Shown here: positions 11,848-23,248 of the stretch, piece after piece
How the letters are laid out: the number at the start of each line of letters is the position of its first letter
Numbering within the stretch: position 1 is the stretch's first letter
From: Sabellastarte sp. h YS-2021
Lineage: Eukaryota; Annelida; Polychaeta; Sabellida; Sabellidae
Assembly: GCA_964017235.1 (NCBI GenBank)
Contig: OZ024935.1
Span: 8,370,001 to 8,434,000, forward strand
DNA length: 64,000 bases
Reading direction: 5' to 3'
Notes under the pieces: generated by a model
What the model saw: only the letters and a program-made list of their open reading frames with translations
Told to the model about the DNA's origin: nothing
The model's database searches: none
Program-made: the position numbers and the translations under genes

Positions 11848-12582
11848 AAGAATGCTCATCAGGAAGAATGCTCACCAGGTACTATGCCCATCAGAACTAT
11901 GGCCATTAGGAACTTTGCCCATCAATTTTTTTTACCCATCAATTTTTTTTACCCATCATTTTAAAAAACTTATACCTTACTTTCTAAAGATAAGCAGCAT
12001 TATCAACAGCTTCATCCTATTCATCTATGTTCTCTTTGATAAATGGACTTTATTAACAGATTATAGACCACTCACAAATAGATTCCCAATTGCACTTCAT
12101 ATAAAAATGCTTGCATATATTTGAGGGGGCTGCATTAAGATTTTCGGGTTATTTGTGATTAATATACTTCACACACAGTTTGGCCTTAGATATGTACTCA
12201 GTTCTATAGAAATTTACAAGATTCATGAAAAGATTCCCAGTTACACTTTATACATACATGTTTGAATATAATCTGAAGGGACATCTGTATAGAAGCCTTA
12301 TTTATTTTGTATACCACATAGAAAAACTATTTCTAATTAATTAGGTTTAAACTTAATTAAGCTCTATTGATAATGCAGCCAAGCTCACCTAGTGGGGCTT
12401 CTTTACCTATAAATTGAGTGAACATTAAAATAAGTAAGGTTTAAGTAAAAAAAAAGGATCGGTAAAAAAGGTGATGGGCAAAATTTGACCTGAGACAAAT
12501 CTTTGATAAGCAAAGTTCCTGATGGCTATTGTTCTGATGGGCATACTACCTGATGGGGATTCTTCTTGATTGGCATTCTTCC
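11848..12582. mobile_element. 735-bp TIR element with about 80-bp arms
   Basis: The left arm (11848-11926) contains GAAGAATGCTCATCAGGAAG and repeated TGCCCATCAG motifs. The right arm (12500-12582) is its imperfect reverse complement. CAT flanks the element on both sides and could be a 3-bp target duplication. The interior is AT-rich and non-coding; the short ORF inside has no motif. It is a non-autonomous DNA element in the intron between exons 3 and 4. Confidence 0.6.
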
Positions 12583-12777
12583 ATACACCAATATCATGGG
12601 ACCTAATATTTACTTCTTAAATGGGAATTAGACTTATCAGGATTCTAATTAAATGTGTTTTTTTTTGTTATTTCTGAAATCCTACAAATTTTTTTATATT
12701 TGGACATATAAACTTTGTCCTTAGGGGTTTTTGACACAAGGATTAAGTCCCCATAAAATGTGATGCAATTAGATTAC

Positions 12778-12969
12778 CTGAGTATTTTGTAAATTCCACC
12801 AGGGCTGTCCCTGTAGTTTTATCTAAAGTCAATGATTCGATCGCTCCGCCTCTCTTTGGATTTGCAAAGAAATGTCTGAGGCGACTTTCAGCCATTCCTT
12901 GAGGAATGCCAATAACTTGCACCAAATGACCCTTTGGTTCATCACTGTCAAATGCCTTTTCTCTTTCTT
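12778..12969 (-). CDS. Exon 3 of RRM gene: first half of RRM2
   Basis: The acceptor TTATTTTCAG ends at 12970 and the donor GTAATC starts at 12777, giving 192 nt, 64 codons, phase 1. The peptide runs from EEREKAFDSDEPKG into the RRM-like core HLVQVIGIPQGMAESRL, RHFFANPKRGG, then TGTALVEFTKYS. This is the strand 1, helix 1, strand 2-3 part of an RRM; the fold finishes in exon 4. The pattern G(I/L)..G.....L..FF....GG matches exon 1. Confidence 0.75.
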
Positions 12970-15962
12970 CTGAAAATAATGCATAGATCCAAATAGGGGT
13001 GAATAATAAATGTAAACCTAAAATAAATGAGAAAGCAGTCATGGCAGAAATCTTGTTTATTTTAATACCAATAAGGTTTTTGATATTTTCTTTTATAACT
13101 AACTTAAATCACCTCTTTGGCTTATTTCTATAAGTTTTAGTTAACAAAAAATTGATTCTATGTTTGGTCTAGAATGTCTTTGGTATTTACTATTTATTAC
13201 CACATTGTATTTGTCATAAATGGTAAGAATGCCCCGTATATACATGACAGAGTATTTTCTATTGTGTCTTTAAATATAAACTTACATTAATTATTGTTAC
13301 TAAAATGGTGGCTAATAAAACAAAACACATCTTATTTTGGAAGTTATCATATTGCACTCTATTCTTATGCTAGTTTTGATTCCAGGCTCAACCCTAGTAA
13401 ATGCTTGAGTTTTATAATTCTTTTGTTTTTGGTCCTATTCTAACAATGTACCAGTATGTCTGATAGACAGATATTTTGTATGTTTATTTTTCAGTCTTTG
13501 TGTAGTTGTTCTGTGCGTTTATCACTGGTATATATCATTTAGAGAGCCTCTCAGTACTGAGTGTGTAATAACACTCAATAGCTGTTGGTACAACAGCATT
13601 TTAACTTACTAAATCACCACCATTACACTTATCATCAGAAATGTTTATGTAGAGGTGTACAATATTATGTACATTCTTAGAATTGCCACTGGACCCATTT
13701 CCAATAAAATAACAAGATGGAAACCATGGCCATTTCACAACCATATGCAGAGCCAACACCAGACTCCATTTCTACAGCAAACTCTCTCTGTCGGAGATTG
13801 TTTTGTCTATGGGACTTTGTAAGCAAGTCAATCAAATGATGAGTATTAAAATGTAAACAAATAATCATCTTTACAACAAACTTTTTAGCGAGACTCTTGC
13901 TTATAGAGATCTTTTTTTGTTTTCTATATTTTTTTTTTGTTTTGTCTCTGGATAAAGTTAAGTGGCAATGGGCTACATTAGTAGGGGGATGGGTGACCGC
14001 TTCAGTGCACTACTCGTGTCTCTGATGGCTTTGCTGCACATGCTAGTAGACCAAAACTCTTTTCAGCCTTGTTTTCACACAATGTTGACAGACACTGCTT
14101 GACTTCCTGATTTTTTCCAATTCAACTTTGGCAACCACAAAAAAATGCCACTCTCAAAATTTCAAGGGGCATAAAACCCCACCTTTTTATAAAAACTCCT
14201 TCTTACTAAAAGTAGGTCACAACTATTTCACTTTATGAAACTTTGTAGTTTCACAGAATTTATTATCACTAGGAAAATCTTTATGATTTGAGGAATTTCA
14301 TCAAGAAGGAAAAGGGTAGGTAACTTAGTAACTTAATTTTTATTTGATTTTTTATTAATGTATAGACTGAGTGATGTGATCATCATAATGACATCATTTT
14401 ACATCACCAAGGAAGAATTATGCTGTACTAGCCTACTACCTCTGACAGGGGATTATGTTGTTGGGGTGAGTTTGTTTGTCTGTCAGTTGTCTGTGTTTAT
14501 GATAACTTTAAAATTAATGAACAGTTCTTTCTCTGCTTTGTTATGTGGATTAGGCCTGACCTGGAAAGATCCGTGTCATTTCTGGATATAAACTAATCCA
14601 AAAACTTAAAAAGCATGTGCTGGTGTAGGTCTTCATTCTATGAGTGGTTTCTAGTTGTATGGAGTGCACCACATTGAAAATGAAAACAAGGGGACACCTG
14701 GGTCAGGGGTGAAAGGATGTAGTATCTCCTAGCCTTGCTAAAGGCTTAAGTTTCATTGTAAATTAGACAAAAATTTCAGTTCTTCAGCCATATATCTCTT
14801 TAAAAATGCTGACACACTTTCTGGATTGCTGGTGGGCAGATCTGTATATGGAAAAAACAATTTTCTTTTGCAATGTTCTTTCACACATTCTCTATAATGA
14901 ATAGTAATGTTACAATACACTAACATATAAACCCCTCAAAGTTGCACACATGAAACATGAATATACCTCACGTAAAAGCTGTCATATTATTTTACTTTAA
15001 TTGTGAGACCAGTTGATTTCTTTTGCATTTTTGTTTTTACACATTACGACTCCGACAAAGGGAATGAATTGCCTCCCTCCTAACAGCATAATTATTTAGA
15101 GTAAAGTATCTTGATTGAGGAACTAAGTAACTTAGTATTAAATTATTCTTCTTTTATAATAATTTATGAATTCCATTGCTTCTTATATAAATTCACACTT
15201 TTTGGGTTTATTTTTGTTTCGAAGATGTTTTCTGAAAATATTAAGAGAGGAAAGAGCAAAATTTTAGGTAGATCCAGTGGATCCGTTAGGGGATCTGGCA
15301 TGTCCATCTGGAGCCACCTTTTGCACCTCAGGCTAAATATGAATATCAAAATCAGTCCCTGATGAGATTACCCAATGCTTGATGGAAATATTCTGACAAG
15401 GTACAGGAATGAATCAGGTATCACACACAGGCTATAGCAGCTTCTATATGTTAATAATAAGTTTCACTGATACCACACTTGTATCTGCAAAAAACACAAT
15501 GAAGTGGATAGCATTACTTCTTTTATAACTAGATGAGAATCTGTAATATCGTCTGTCTCCAATAAAGAGAGAAACAGACACATCTGGAAAAGCATGTACG
15601 AACACTATGGAAGTGTTTAAAACTTCCAGCCATGAAAAATCCACCTCTGTCTCTGGACATGTTACACAGAAACACTCTGTCAGAAAACATTATATTCAAT
15701 GTTGTATAATGGATGAACCAAGGCATTAGTTCAAATTTTCAAGCAGGTGCAAATACCAGTAGCTACAGGAGTTGCTTTAAACAAACAATCAAACAAACAA
15801 ACAAGGCAGTGAGAAGGAGTCATTATTGTACATTGTCAGTTGCAGAACTTCTGTGTGGGAATAAAGTCTATTCTATTCCAGTGTTATTTGATATAAATTA
15901 ATGAATGCATTGGTCATCAGAAAACATGGGGATATAAACTTCTTTTATTGACAACACCTTAC
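12970..15962. other. Intron of RRM gene, nothing recognised
   Basis: About 3 kb of AT-rich intron lies between exons 2 and 3. Small ORFs (for example 13677-13868 and 15444-15726 on the minus strand) lack domain motifs and splice context. An AAAC-rich tract at 15778-15806 may be the tail of a decayed SINE. Confidence 0.4.
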
Positions 15963-16292
15963 CTGCCATGTCTTTAGCATCAGTGTCCACACTTTCTTGT
16001 TGTGCACTCAAATCAATTTCTTGTTGTGGTTTGATGCTGATGCATTCTTCAGTTGTTTCTACCTTATTTCCTTGTTCAGCACTGCAGTCTGCTCCTTCTG
16101 GTGTACCTCTTTCTTCCTCCGTTTTTGAAACTTTTTTGTCCAATCCAGTGTCTTCTGTATCATCTGTATGGTCCAGGGTTTCATCTGCCTTAACTTGGTC
16201 TGCATCATCCACTGGCTCTTCCCCATACCAAGATGTCTCAATCTCTATATTACTGACTTTGAAGTTTTTAGTATTTACCACTTTCAGTGCAT
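15963..16292 (-). CDS. Exon 2 of RRM gene: second half of RRM1 plus acidic linker
   Basis: The acceptor CATTCCAG ends at 16293 and the donor GGCAG/GTAAGG is at 15963/15962, giving 330 nt, 110 codons, phase 1. Joined to exon 1 it gives IVKFKEHI then DALKVVNTKNFKVSNIEIE, completing an RRM. The remaining 85 or so residues are strongly acidic and polar (YGEEPVDDADQVKADE, then many Glu, Asp, Gln and Thr), a likely disordered linker. Any reading starting upstream of 16292 runs into the intron. Confidence 0.7.
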
Positions 16293-17010
16293 CTGGAATG
16301 TATGACAAGATAAATGTGGCATTGCCATGCTAGATCTGCAATGATATACTGACACAAAGGTGCACAGTATTGCAATGGACAACATGTAGCTCATACAGTA
16401 AGTATGTAACTCACTGCATCAAGCAGATGTTATCTCATTTCACTTCTGTTATATTTGATACGCTCATCTGCCTATATACAATAAACAATGTTTTGAAAGT
16501 GACGTTAAAAATAATTTAAAAAATGCTAAATTATGGCAGCCAGTTACGATGGAAACATGGCAACATAGGAGATATCAAACATTTATCATCACAACATATT
16601 TGACATCAATACCTATACATACAGCCTGGGAATAAGTTTCTTATATATAAAGGTGTAAACAAGTGCTGAAATTCAATTGAATTTCATTAATTATGTAAAA
16701 GTTACAAATATGTTCTGTATATCACTAATGGATGTTAAGAAAATTATGTTTATATATCTACTGGTGCCTGAACATATTTCACAGGGATATTTTTGTGTAT
16801 TCTTAAATATGGGCTTATTTTACTTATTATTGAAGTAAAGTTATATATATTTAAATAAAACTGAAACAATCCTTATAAGATATATGCGAGAAATGTCATT
16901 CCTGAGATGAACAATATAATATTCTAATGCTACACACTCATATTATTTTGTCATCTTCATTTGTGATACCTATTTTTACATGTATTTGCAGTTTTTTTCC
17001 TAATGCATAC

Positions 17011-17179
17011 CTATGTGTTCTTTGAATTTCACGATAGCTGAAGTCTCATCAAGAATTTCCACACGGTCCACCGGACCGCCTCTGTCTTTTCTTTGGAAGA
17101 AAAATTTCAGCCGGTCTGCCTTGATGCCTTTTTCTGCTATCAGTCCCTTCACCAAAACACTTGTGCCTGTTGTATCCAT
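17011..17179 (-). CDS. Exon 1 (coding) of RRM gene: first half of RRM1
   Basis: The donor is at 17010-17009 (ATAG/GTATGC). I place the start at ATG 17179-17177 because an in-frame TAG lies just upstream (17203-17201) and the RRM core begins only a few residues later, as in PARP14-type proteins. The peptide starts MDTTGTSVLVKGLIAEKGIK and includes DRLKFFFQRKDRGGPVDRV and ETSAIVKFKEH. An alternative is that this is an internal exon with an acceptor at 17193, because TTTCAG precedes it; then the true start is further right. Confidence 0.6.
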
Positions 17180-17192
17180 ACTGATGAAATGT

Positions 17193-18302
17193 CTGAAACA
17201 CTAGATGTGGTGTCAACTGACAACAGTTATATTTTCACTTTCATAATAAAATAATGAAAATCCCAACTAAACTCCTTTTCAATAGTTAGCATTATCATAA
17301 TTTATCACAGCAGATCACAACCATATGCAAGTTGTTAATGTTTAATTCAGGGATTTTCGAGGTGCACAGTAAATGGTTTCCCCCGCACAGTGGAATGATC
17401 AATACTTTGTATTTAATGGCCGGCGGTTTTTTTCCCGTCTAAATCCGTACTTTCATTTTCACAAAAATAATTCACAATTCTCCTCATAGTACTTGTTGAA
17501 AGCTTGGTGATTGTCAATGAAAGGTCATTGCATATGATCAATAAAGTACTATTTCTGACGGAAAATGGCTACATAGTTAACCACGGCGCACATAAGTGGT
17601 AGTTTAGGGATATAACCACACAAAAATTTTCCCAACAGGTCTCTTGAAAACGAAAGTGAAAGTAGATATGCCAGAAGTATATTCACGGACGTGTTGTAGT
17701 AATGCGTTTTGAACGCCAAGAAGAATTACTTGACTATAAAAACAGCAATGTGATAGATTGAATAGTATGTGACTACCACCATGTATAGTTATAAAAATCC
17801 TTTTGTGAAGCTAACTCTGTTTAAGTGTATTTTTTCATGATGATTTCAGGCTTAAAAAGCTCAATGTAATACCTTTAGAAAAGTTCTTTTTGAACAGTAT
17901 TATATTAACAGTATTATATAAAATTATTTATATTCTAGAAGTGCCATCTGTATAGAGATAAGGTTGTTAAGTTTTATATGTCAGAATACTTTACTGGCTC
18001 TTAAATGTTATCAGATTATACATACAGTTATCTCCTTCACAATTTATCAGCTGGTCCGTAATAATGGCAACAAGTTTTGGAACACAATATTACTTTTAAC
18101 GCGAAAAGTTTTATTAAATACACATATACATTTGGTCCTTGGAAATCAGTCATTTAGTTCTGTTAAATTTCACTTTTCGTTTTATAGTTAGGGATATTTC
18201 CAGACACCAACAAAACACAACTAACTGCTTAGTTCTATCAAGTTATATAATATCATCATTAACACCCTTTTTACTGTCCACCATACAACTTATTAGACCT
18301 TA
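17193..18302. other. Upstream region of the RRM gene, nothing firm
   Basis: This would hold the 5' UTR and promoter if exon 1 is the first coding exon. I see no convincing TATA box or initiator. Short ORFs lack motifs. Confidence 0.35.
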
Positions 18303-19972
18303 TGCAGTGGGCAAACTTACATCATTTAGACATCAAAATGACAACGGACCCGATGTCAATAAACTGTCTTTTTTTGATTTGGTTTGAAAGTTCTAATGAC
18401 ATCATTTTCACGACATCAAAATGACATCATTATCATGACATCAAACAGACATTATTTTCAAGATATAAAAATGACATCCTTTTTGGGAACTCTAAATGAC
18501 ATCATATATTATATCAAAAATAAATTTCTATGACATCCAAACCGGAAGTAATTTAAAGTTTCAAATCCACCCAAAAATATATATGTCATTTTGGGAACAG
18601 TTTCATTACAATAGGAAAACTTCCCCAATGACATATACAGAAAAAATATATCACAATGAAGAAAACAGTGTTATATGGTTAATCTTCTTGAATGATATAT
18701 TTTGATATGTCTGATGAGGGATGTTTTTTACTTTTATTATCCACTATTCTATACGATTTATGGGTTCAATAGTATGAATATTTGATGAGAGAATGTGAAA
18801 AAGGATGTCAGAAAGCATCATGGGTACCAGTGAATATAACAACTGCGATTTTAACCTGCAATATCTCAGTCATTTCTGCATGAATTTTGATGTAATAAAC
18901 ATGAGTAGAAGCACCGTAAGAAGACCTTTCTCATGATATATAACATATTTGTAGGTAACACAGTTTCTGAGATATTAGTGAAAAACCGGAAGTGATTGAG
19001 GCGACGTTGTATACAAATGAAATATATCCCACTCCGTATAACTCTCTATACTGGTCAAATACAATGTGTGGTGGATAATAAATTAAATTTTAAATTAATT
19101 AAATTTTGTTCAAATAACATAAAACTAAATTATTAAATAAGGAATTGTGTATAATAAAGAATTGGCATGAGTTTCCCAGTGGTACCTACAGAGAGTGATA
19201 AACAGGAATGTGAATAAAAATTTATTGGTACTTTTAGTACACTTCATACACAGCAATTACACAACAAAACATCAGTGCCACTACATCTCAAATTCACTTT
19301 ATCATACATGTCCTTGATTCCTGTCATATACATTTTTATATTTACTTATTCAAAAAGTGGGGTGGTTTGTAGTACTGCAAATTTGTCTGCCACTGATGTC
19401 GTTTTTGTAAATTTTCAGTAGTAAGTAAAATCTGCTCTTAGTGAAATCTTGATTATGGAAGTGATCAAAATTCTTTTCAGTGATTAGTGATTAATCAACT
19501 GGGATTGACTGACAATTGGGATTGATGTTACACATAAATATATAACTCAAACAGACTGTATGTTAAATATGAGAAATAAGTGTTAATAATGACATCAGAA
19601 TCAAGAAATGTTAAAAATGTTAGAAAAGTGAAAAAACATCTATGAACTTCATGATATGTAACTGTGACATTATTGAGCCAAAGAGAAAAAATATAGGGGA
19701 AGTTTGAAGAAGTCAAAAAGAAGTCACAAAAATCACCAACTTATGGGGTACATTAATCTATCCTCTGATGGCACAATGACATCAATATGATGTGGAGAGA
19801 AAAACATCAGATTTTGCACAATTAAATGATGTCAAACTGACATCACATGTAATGACCAACAGGTCTGTTTCCATCAAATAATGTCTAGATATCATTATGC
19901 TATCAAAATGACATCAGGTCCCAGTTTAGACCAATCATTGATATCGAAATGACATCTTGTGCCTGGTGGGTA
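18303..19972. mobile_element. Putative 1.67-kb TIR element with ATGACATCA subterminal motifs
   Basis: The left end TGCAGTGGGCAAACTTACAT resembles the reverse complement of the right end (CCCACCAGGCACAAGATGTC), followed on both sides by CATTT-GA-ATCA. Near both ends short ATGACATCA-type words recur (18320-18500 and 19770-19960). The interior has no meaningful ORF. TAT lies outside both ends. The ends also resemble those of the element at 59066-60876. This is probably a non-autonomous DNA transposon. Confidence 0.45.
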
Positions 19973-19977
19973 TGCAG

Positions 19978-20345
19978 GTGTTCCACTGGAGCCGACCCTG
20001 TAACCGACCCTACGACTCTTGGGTCGGTTGAAAAAGTCGCAGAGTCGTGAGAAAAAGCGCGGGAAAATGATGGGTCAGTTATGAAATTCCCGATAGGACA
20101 GCATAGTTACAGACAGGCCGTAATGACCTTCCCGACAAGACGCAGGGTTGGGGACGGTTTTTGCATGGCCAGTCGTAGAAGTAGTACGACAAGCCCTAAA
20201 CCCCTAACAGGCAAGCTGGATAACAAACAGACAAGCCGTAAAGACAAACAGACGAGCCGGGAGCATGTTCCCGGCCCTTCCCGACAGGACTGATTGTTTT
20301 TGAGGGTCGGTATCTATAGTCGGGATCCAGAATCGGGATCTATAT
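19978..20345. mobile_element. Harbinger-like terminal fragment or MITE
   Basis: It begins TGTTCCACTGGAGCCGACCC, resembling the TGTTCCACCA ends of the Harbinger at 53002-58768. It is full of short GTCGG, CCGAC, ACAGGC and AAGCC motifs, and so more GC-rich than its surroundings. The other TIR is not evident. A C-run at about 20351-20360 follows. Confidence 0.4.
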
Positions 20346-20394
20346 CACACTATATAACTCCCCCCCCCCTCTCCTGTGATGTGCCATTCATTTC

Positions 20395-21535
20395 ACACTT
20401 TCAAATATTGTGACACATAGATCGTGAATAGTTTTCCCTGTATTTTTGCATCCCTTTTGCATCAATGTTACAAATGCATTAACACATGCAACAAATATGC
20501 TACATGCACCATGGGAAAGATATTTTTTACAGAACTTGTACAAGTTTTTCTTGTATATAAATGTATGCAGAAATGTTTTTTTAAAATTTATTTTGTACAA
20601 TTACACAATGGACAAAAAACAACAAAAAAAAAACCAAAAAAAAACCATGGTTTTACATGTATGTTTTTGTTACATTACAGTGAAAGTATTGTGTTCAGCC
20701 AAAAATAAATTATAAAAATTCCCCATGCTTTGTTAAACTTATCATTAGCACATGCAACAAATATACTACATACAACAAGTGAAAGATTTTAAGATCTCTT
20801 GTAGAACTTGCAGAAGTTTTTCTGGTATATAAATGTATGCAGAAATGTTGGGAAGATTTTATAGTCACTGATATGAAATGTATATCACCAGTGTCTTGCA
20901 TGATTTATTTAATACGGACAAATTTCACTTCTCAATGGCCACAAATGGTGGACACTAGAAGTACAATAGTCCCATAGGTGCATACTTTTAAATTTTATCA
21001 CTCTAGCAGACAAAACAGGCAATTCCGTTAGGACCACCCCCCTCCCACAAAGAAAAAGACAAAAAAAAAAAAAAAAACAAGAAAAAAAAAACAAACCTAT
21101 GAATGGGAGTTTGTTAAATTAGATTAAATTTATTAAAATTGATTCAATATAACTACATGGGGTGGACAGTCCTACAGAGGGGACAGTACAATGGACAGAT
21201 TATAAAACAAATTCTCTCTCTGTTGTACTTTCCTGTCCTTGGACTGTCCACCCCTGTACTGGCGCATTAGTGTACTTTGGGACAAATTATCACATACACT
21301 TTTATGTATGTCACATATTTGTAACAACTACAATATTTCCACACAAAATGCTGCTGGGTGACATATATGTGTGCATTAATGACATCTCCAACCCGTACGC
21401 AAGTAGAAAAGGTCACACAACAAGGAATCAGCTATATAAACCTAATGGTTTACGTACATCCAAGCAATGCCAGGGCAAAAGTATGGAATTAATTGATAAT
21501 TTCAGAAATCTGAAAGGGGCAAGGCCTACAAACCA
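20395..21535. repeat. Dispersed repeat (also at 58860-59060 and 61700-62040)
   Basis: Blocks such as AATGCATTAACACATGCAAC, AGATATTTTTTACAGAACTT and GTATGCAGAAATG recur inside this stretch (20470-20580 and 20745-20850) and again at 58945-59050. A later part (20975-21010 and 21285-21380) matches 61730-62000, including GGTGCATAC, TTAAATTTTATCACT and ATATATGTGTGCAT. The ORFs here are short and without motifs. The identity of the family is unknown. Confidence 0.6.
21158..21258. mobile_element. About 100-bp hairpin MITE
   Basis: GGGGTGGACAGTCC near 21159 is the exact reverse complement of GGACTGTCCACCCC ending near 21256. The interior is short and non-coding. It sits inside the dispersed repeat, and the related stretch at 61.8 kb lacks it, which supports insertion. 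Confidence 0.6.
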
Positions 21536-21559
21536 AACAATGCCTAATGCAGAGTTAAA

Positions 21560-22804
21560 TTAAGTACATGGATATAGTCGAGCACCTGCGAGGCAGTTTT
21601 TTGGCTGAAAGGTTGTAAAAATTGCATCAGTATGGGGTAGATATTAAATCGGACATCACATACTGTCTAAAGTCACAGCAGAGATATATGTATAGATTGG
21701 TAAGAACATGGGGTCGTAATAAGAAAAAAAAATAAATAGATAAAATGCCAAAACAATGGTAAAATCTTAAGCTTTACATAAATTAAGAAGCTCATTCCAT
21801 GTTGCTCTAGACTTTCTCCTAGTATTATGGGGGGGGGGGGCGGCCGTAAGGACAGGACAGTCATAACGGACTGAGGTCTGTATATATTTGTCACATGATC
21901 GTGATGTCACTCCTCGCAAGGTCCATCCAGGTCATGAATATTCATGAGAAGAAATCGTAGTTTTTGATAATGTACACAATATTTGCAGTTACAGTCTGTT
22001 TAAAGGTTATTTTATTTCAAAAATACTCAAAATCCATGTATTCAAATAAAGAGGTAAACAAACAAAAGACGTGATTTGTTTCTAAAGAAGGGGGTTCAGC
22101 TCTAAAATGAGGAGGACAGAGTCAGTATGAATAAGCATACAGTTTTTTATAAAATTATATTTTTACTGTAAAACAATGAACAGCACTCTTGTACTTGTTC
22201 TGGTTGACCAATGTTACCTATACACTGAGCCTATAGCTCTCCATTATGGAATGCAGTTGGCCTCTACCCTAATTCACTTATAGAGAAACTGACCAGTCTA
22301 ACTCGACACCCATTTACCTACATAATGGGCCCATAGATAGTCCTTGTATTACACAGTGGGTTCTAGCTCAGCAAGCCGGAAATAAATATACATAAACACC
22401 TACCTATTTATTTGACTTGTTGATCATTTCTGCCCAGTGTACATTAAAACTACTTTTACAACAATGTTTTTCTTTCCTTTTCATTCTGCTTTATGGTTTC
22501 CCCAGGCTTCCATAGTTTCCTTTGATTGAACTTTTCATTAGTGGTGTCTGGACATCACGCTTGTCAGTCCCTCACGTCGGAGTGGTGCGAAGGAGTGTGA
22601 ATTCAACATAAAGCAGTCTTATTTTGGGATTGCTCGGAAGCTTTTGATGGGGTAGCCCATGTTGCTATAGGGCCAGTAATTAGGGAGGGAGTTGAAATTG
22701 GTGTGTTTTGGTAGTTTGTTGCTAACAAAGAGGAAGGACTTGTCCAACAATTTCATTACACACCTCCTAGTAGTGGTTTTTTGTCTCTCCTACATTGTAA
22801 TTAT
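21560..22804. other. Gene-free stretch before the Gypsy element
   Basis: No gene or recognisable element was found. A run of ten G at 21831-21840 is present. Short ORFs have no motif. Confidence 0.4.
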
Positions 22805-22808
22805 AAAC

Positions 22809-23229
22809 TGTCCTGAACCCAGTTGTATTGTTACATTGACTTTCCTTTACTTAGTCGTGCTTCTAAAATGGGTTATTCGGCTTTAACAGATACTGAACCA
22901 AATCAATACCAATGCCTGCTGAGTTGTTACTTTTCACGAGGCAAATTCCCTTTGGCTACAGCTGTTCTTTGGCTAACTCAGTGTGGCTTCATTTCATTGG
23001 GAGATCTGCACGACAATCTCAGGCAGCTAGGGCTGGGCGGAGCCTAGGGTTTATTTAAGGCTCATGTAAGCTCAGAACTAGCAGTCTGATGGGGGGATTG
23101 GGAATTGGGGGGTAGTTCTTCAAATAAAGACATCAATCCTATTTTAACTTGTTTGAAACAAGAGTATTGGTGACTCCCCTTGGTCGATCCCGGCTAACTC
23201 ACCCTTACCAAGGCCAAAGAAGGAGGACA
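22809..23229 (+). repeat. 5' LTR of Gypsy element
   Basis: It is 421 bp and begins TGTCC and ends GGACA. A TATA-like TTTATTTAAGG lies at 23050-23060 and AATAAA at 23123-23128, so U3, R and U5 can be placed roughly. A short open frame inside the LTR carries MGYSALTDTEPNQYQ, but I do not call it a gene. Confidence 0.95.
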
Positions 23230-23247
23230 TGGTGGAGATCCGGACTT
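23230..23247 (+). promoter_or_regulatory. Probable tRNA primer-binding site
   Basis: TGGTGGAGATCCGGAC starts directly after the 5' LTR. Starting with TGG, the complement of the tRNA CCA end, is what a primer-binding site needs. I cannot assign the tRNA from memory. Confidence 0.6.
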
Positions 23248-23248
23248 G

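Larger units (their letters stand above)
3822..17179 (-). other. Host gene locus: multi-RRM protein, PARP14/10-like N-terminal part (six exons, 3' part off window)
   Basis: Six minus-strand exons join in compatible phase: 17011-17179, 15963-16292, 12778-12969, 10602-10745, 4874-4993 and 3822-4040, about 391 codons in all. Every internal boundary is AG/GT and phase 1, and the four middle exon lengths plus the last are multiples of three, which strongly supports one gene. The product has two RRM-like domains, each split between two exons at the same place, separated by acidic low-complexity linkers. Repeated RRMs at the very N-terminus are typical of PARP14 and PARP10 type ADP-ribosyltransferases, but no macro, WWE or catalytic domain is in this window, so the family name is inference. 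The last exon ends with a donor, so the rest lies beyond the left edge. Introns hold a LINE and several inverted-repeat elements. Confidence 0.6.

Noticed and set aside
15968-16333. Plus-strand 121-codon ORF
   Set aside because: Antisense of exon 2 of the RRM gene, whose splice sites and phase are convincing.
20424-20715. Two overlapping plus-strand ORFs of 89-94 codons
   Set aside because: They lie in a dispersed non-coding repeat, are Cys/Phe/Lys-rich from AT-bias, and are not conserved as ORFs in the copy at 58.9 kb.
22823-23047. 74-codon ORF repeated exactly in both LTRs
   Set aside because: The LTRs are almost identical because insertion is recent, so identity is no evidence of selection. 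It starts at TTG and has no recognised domain.
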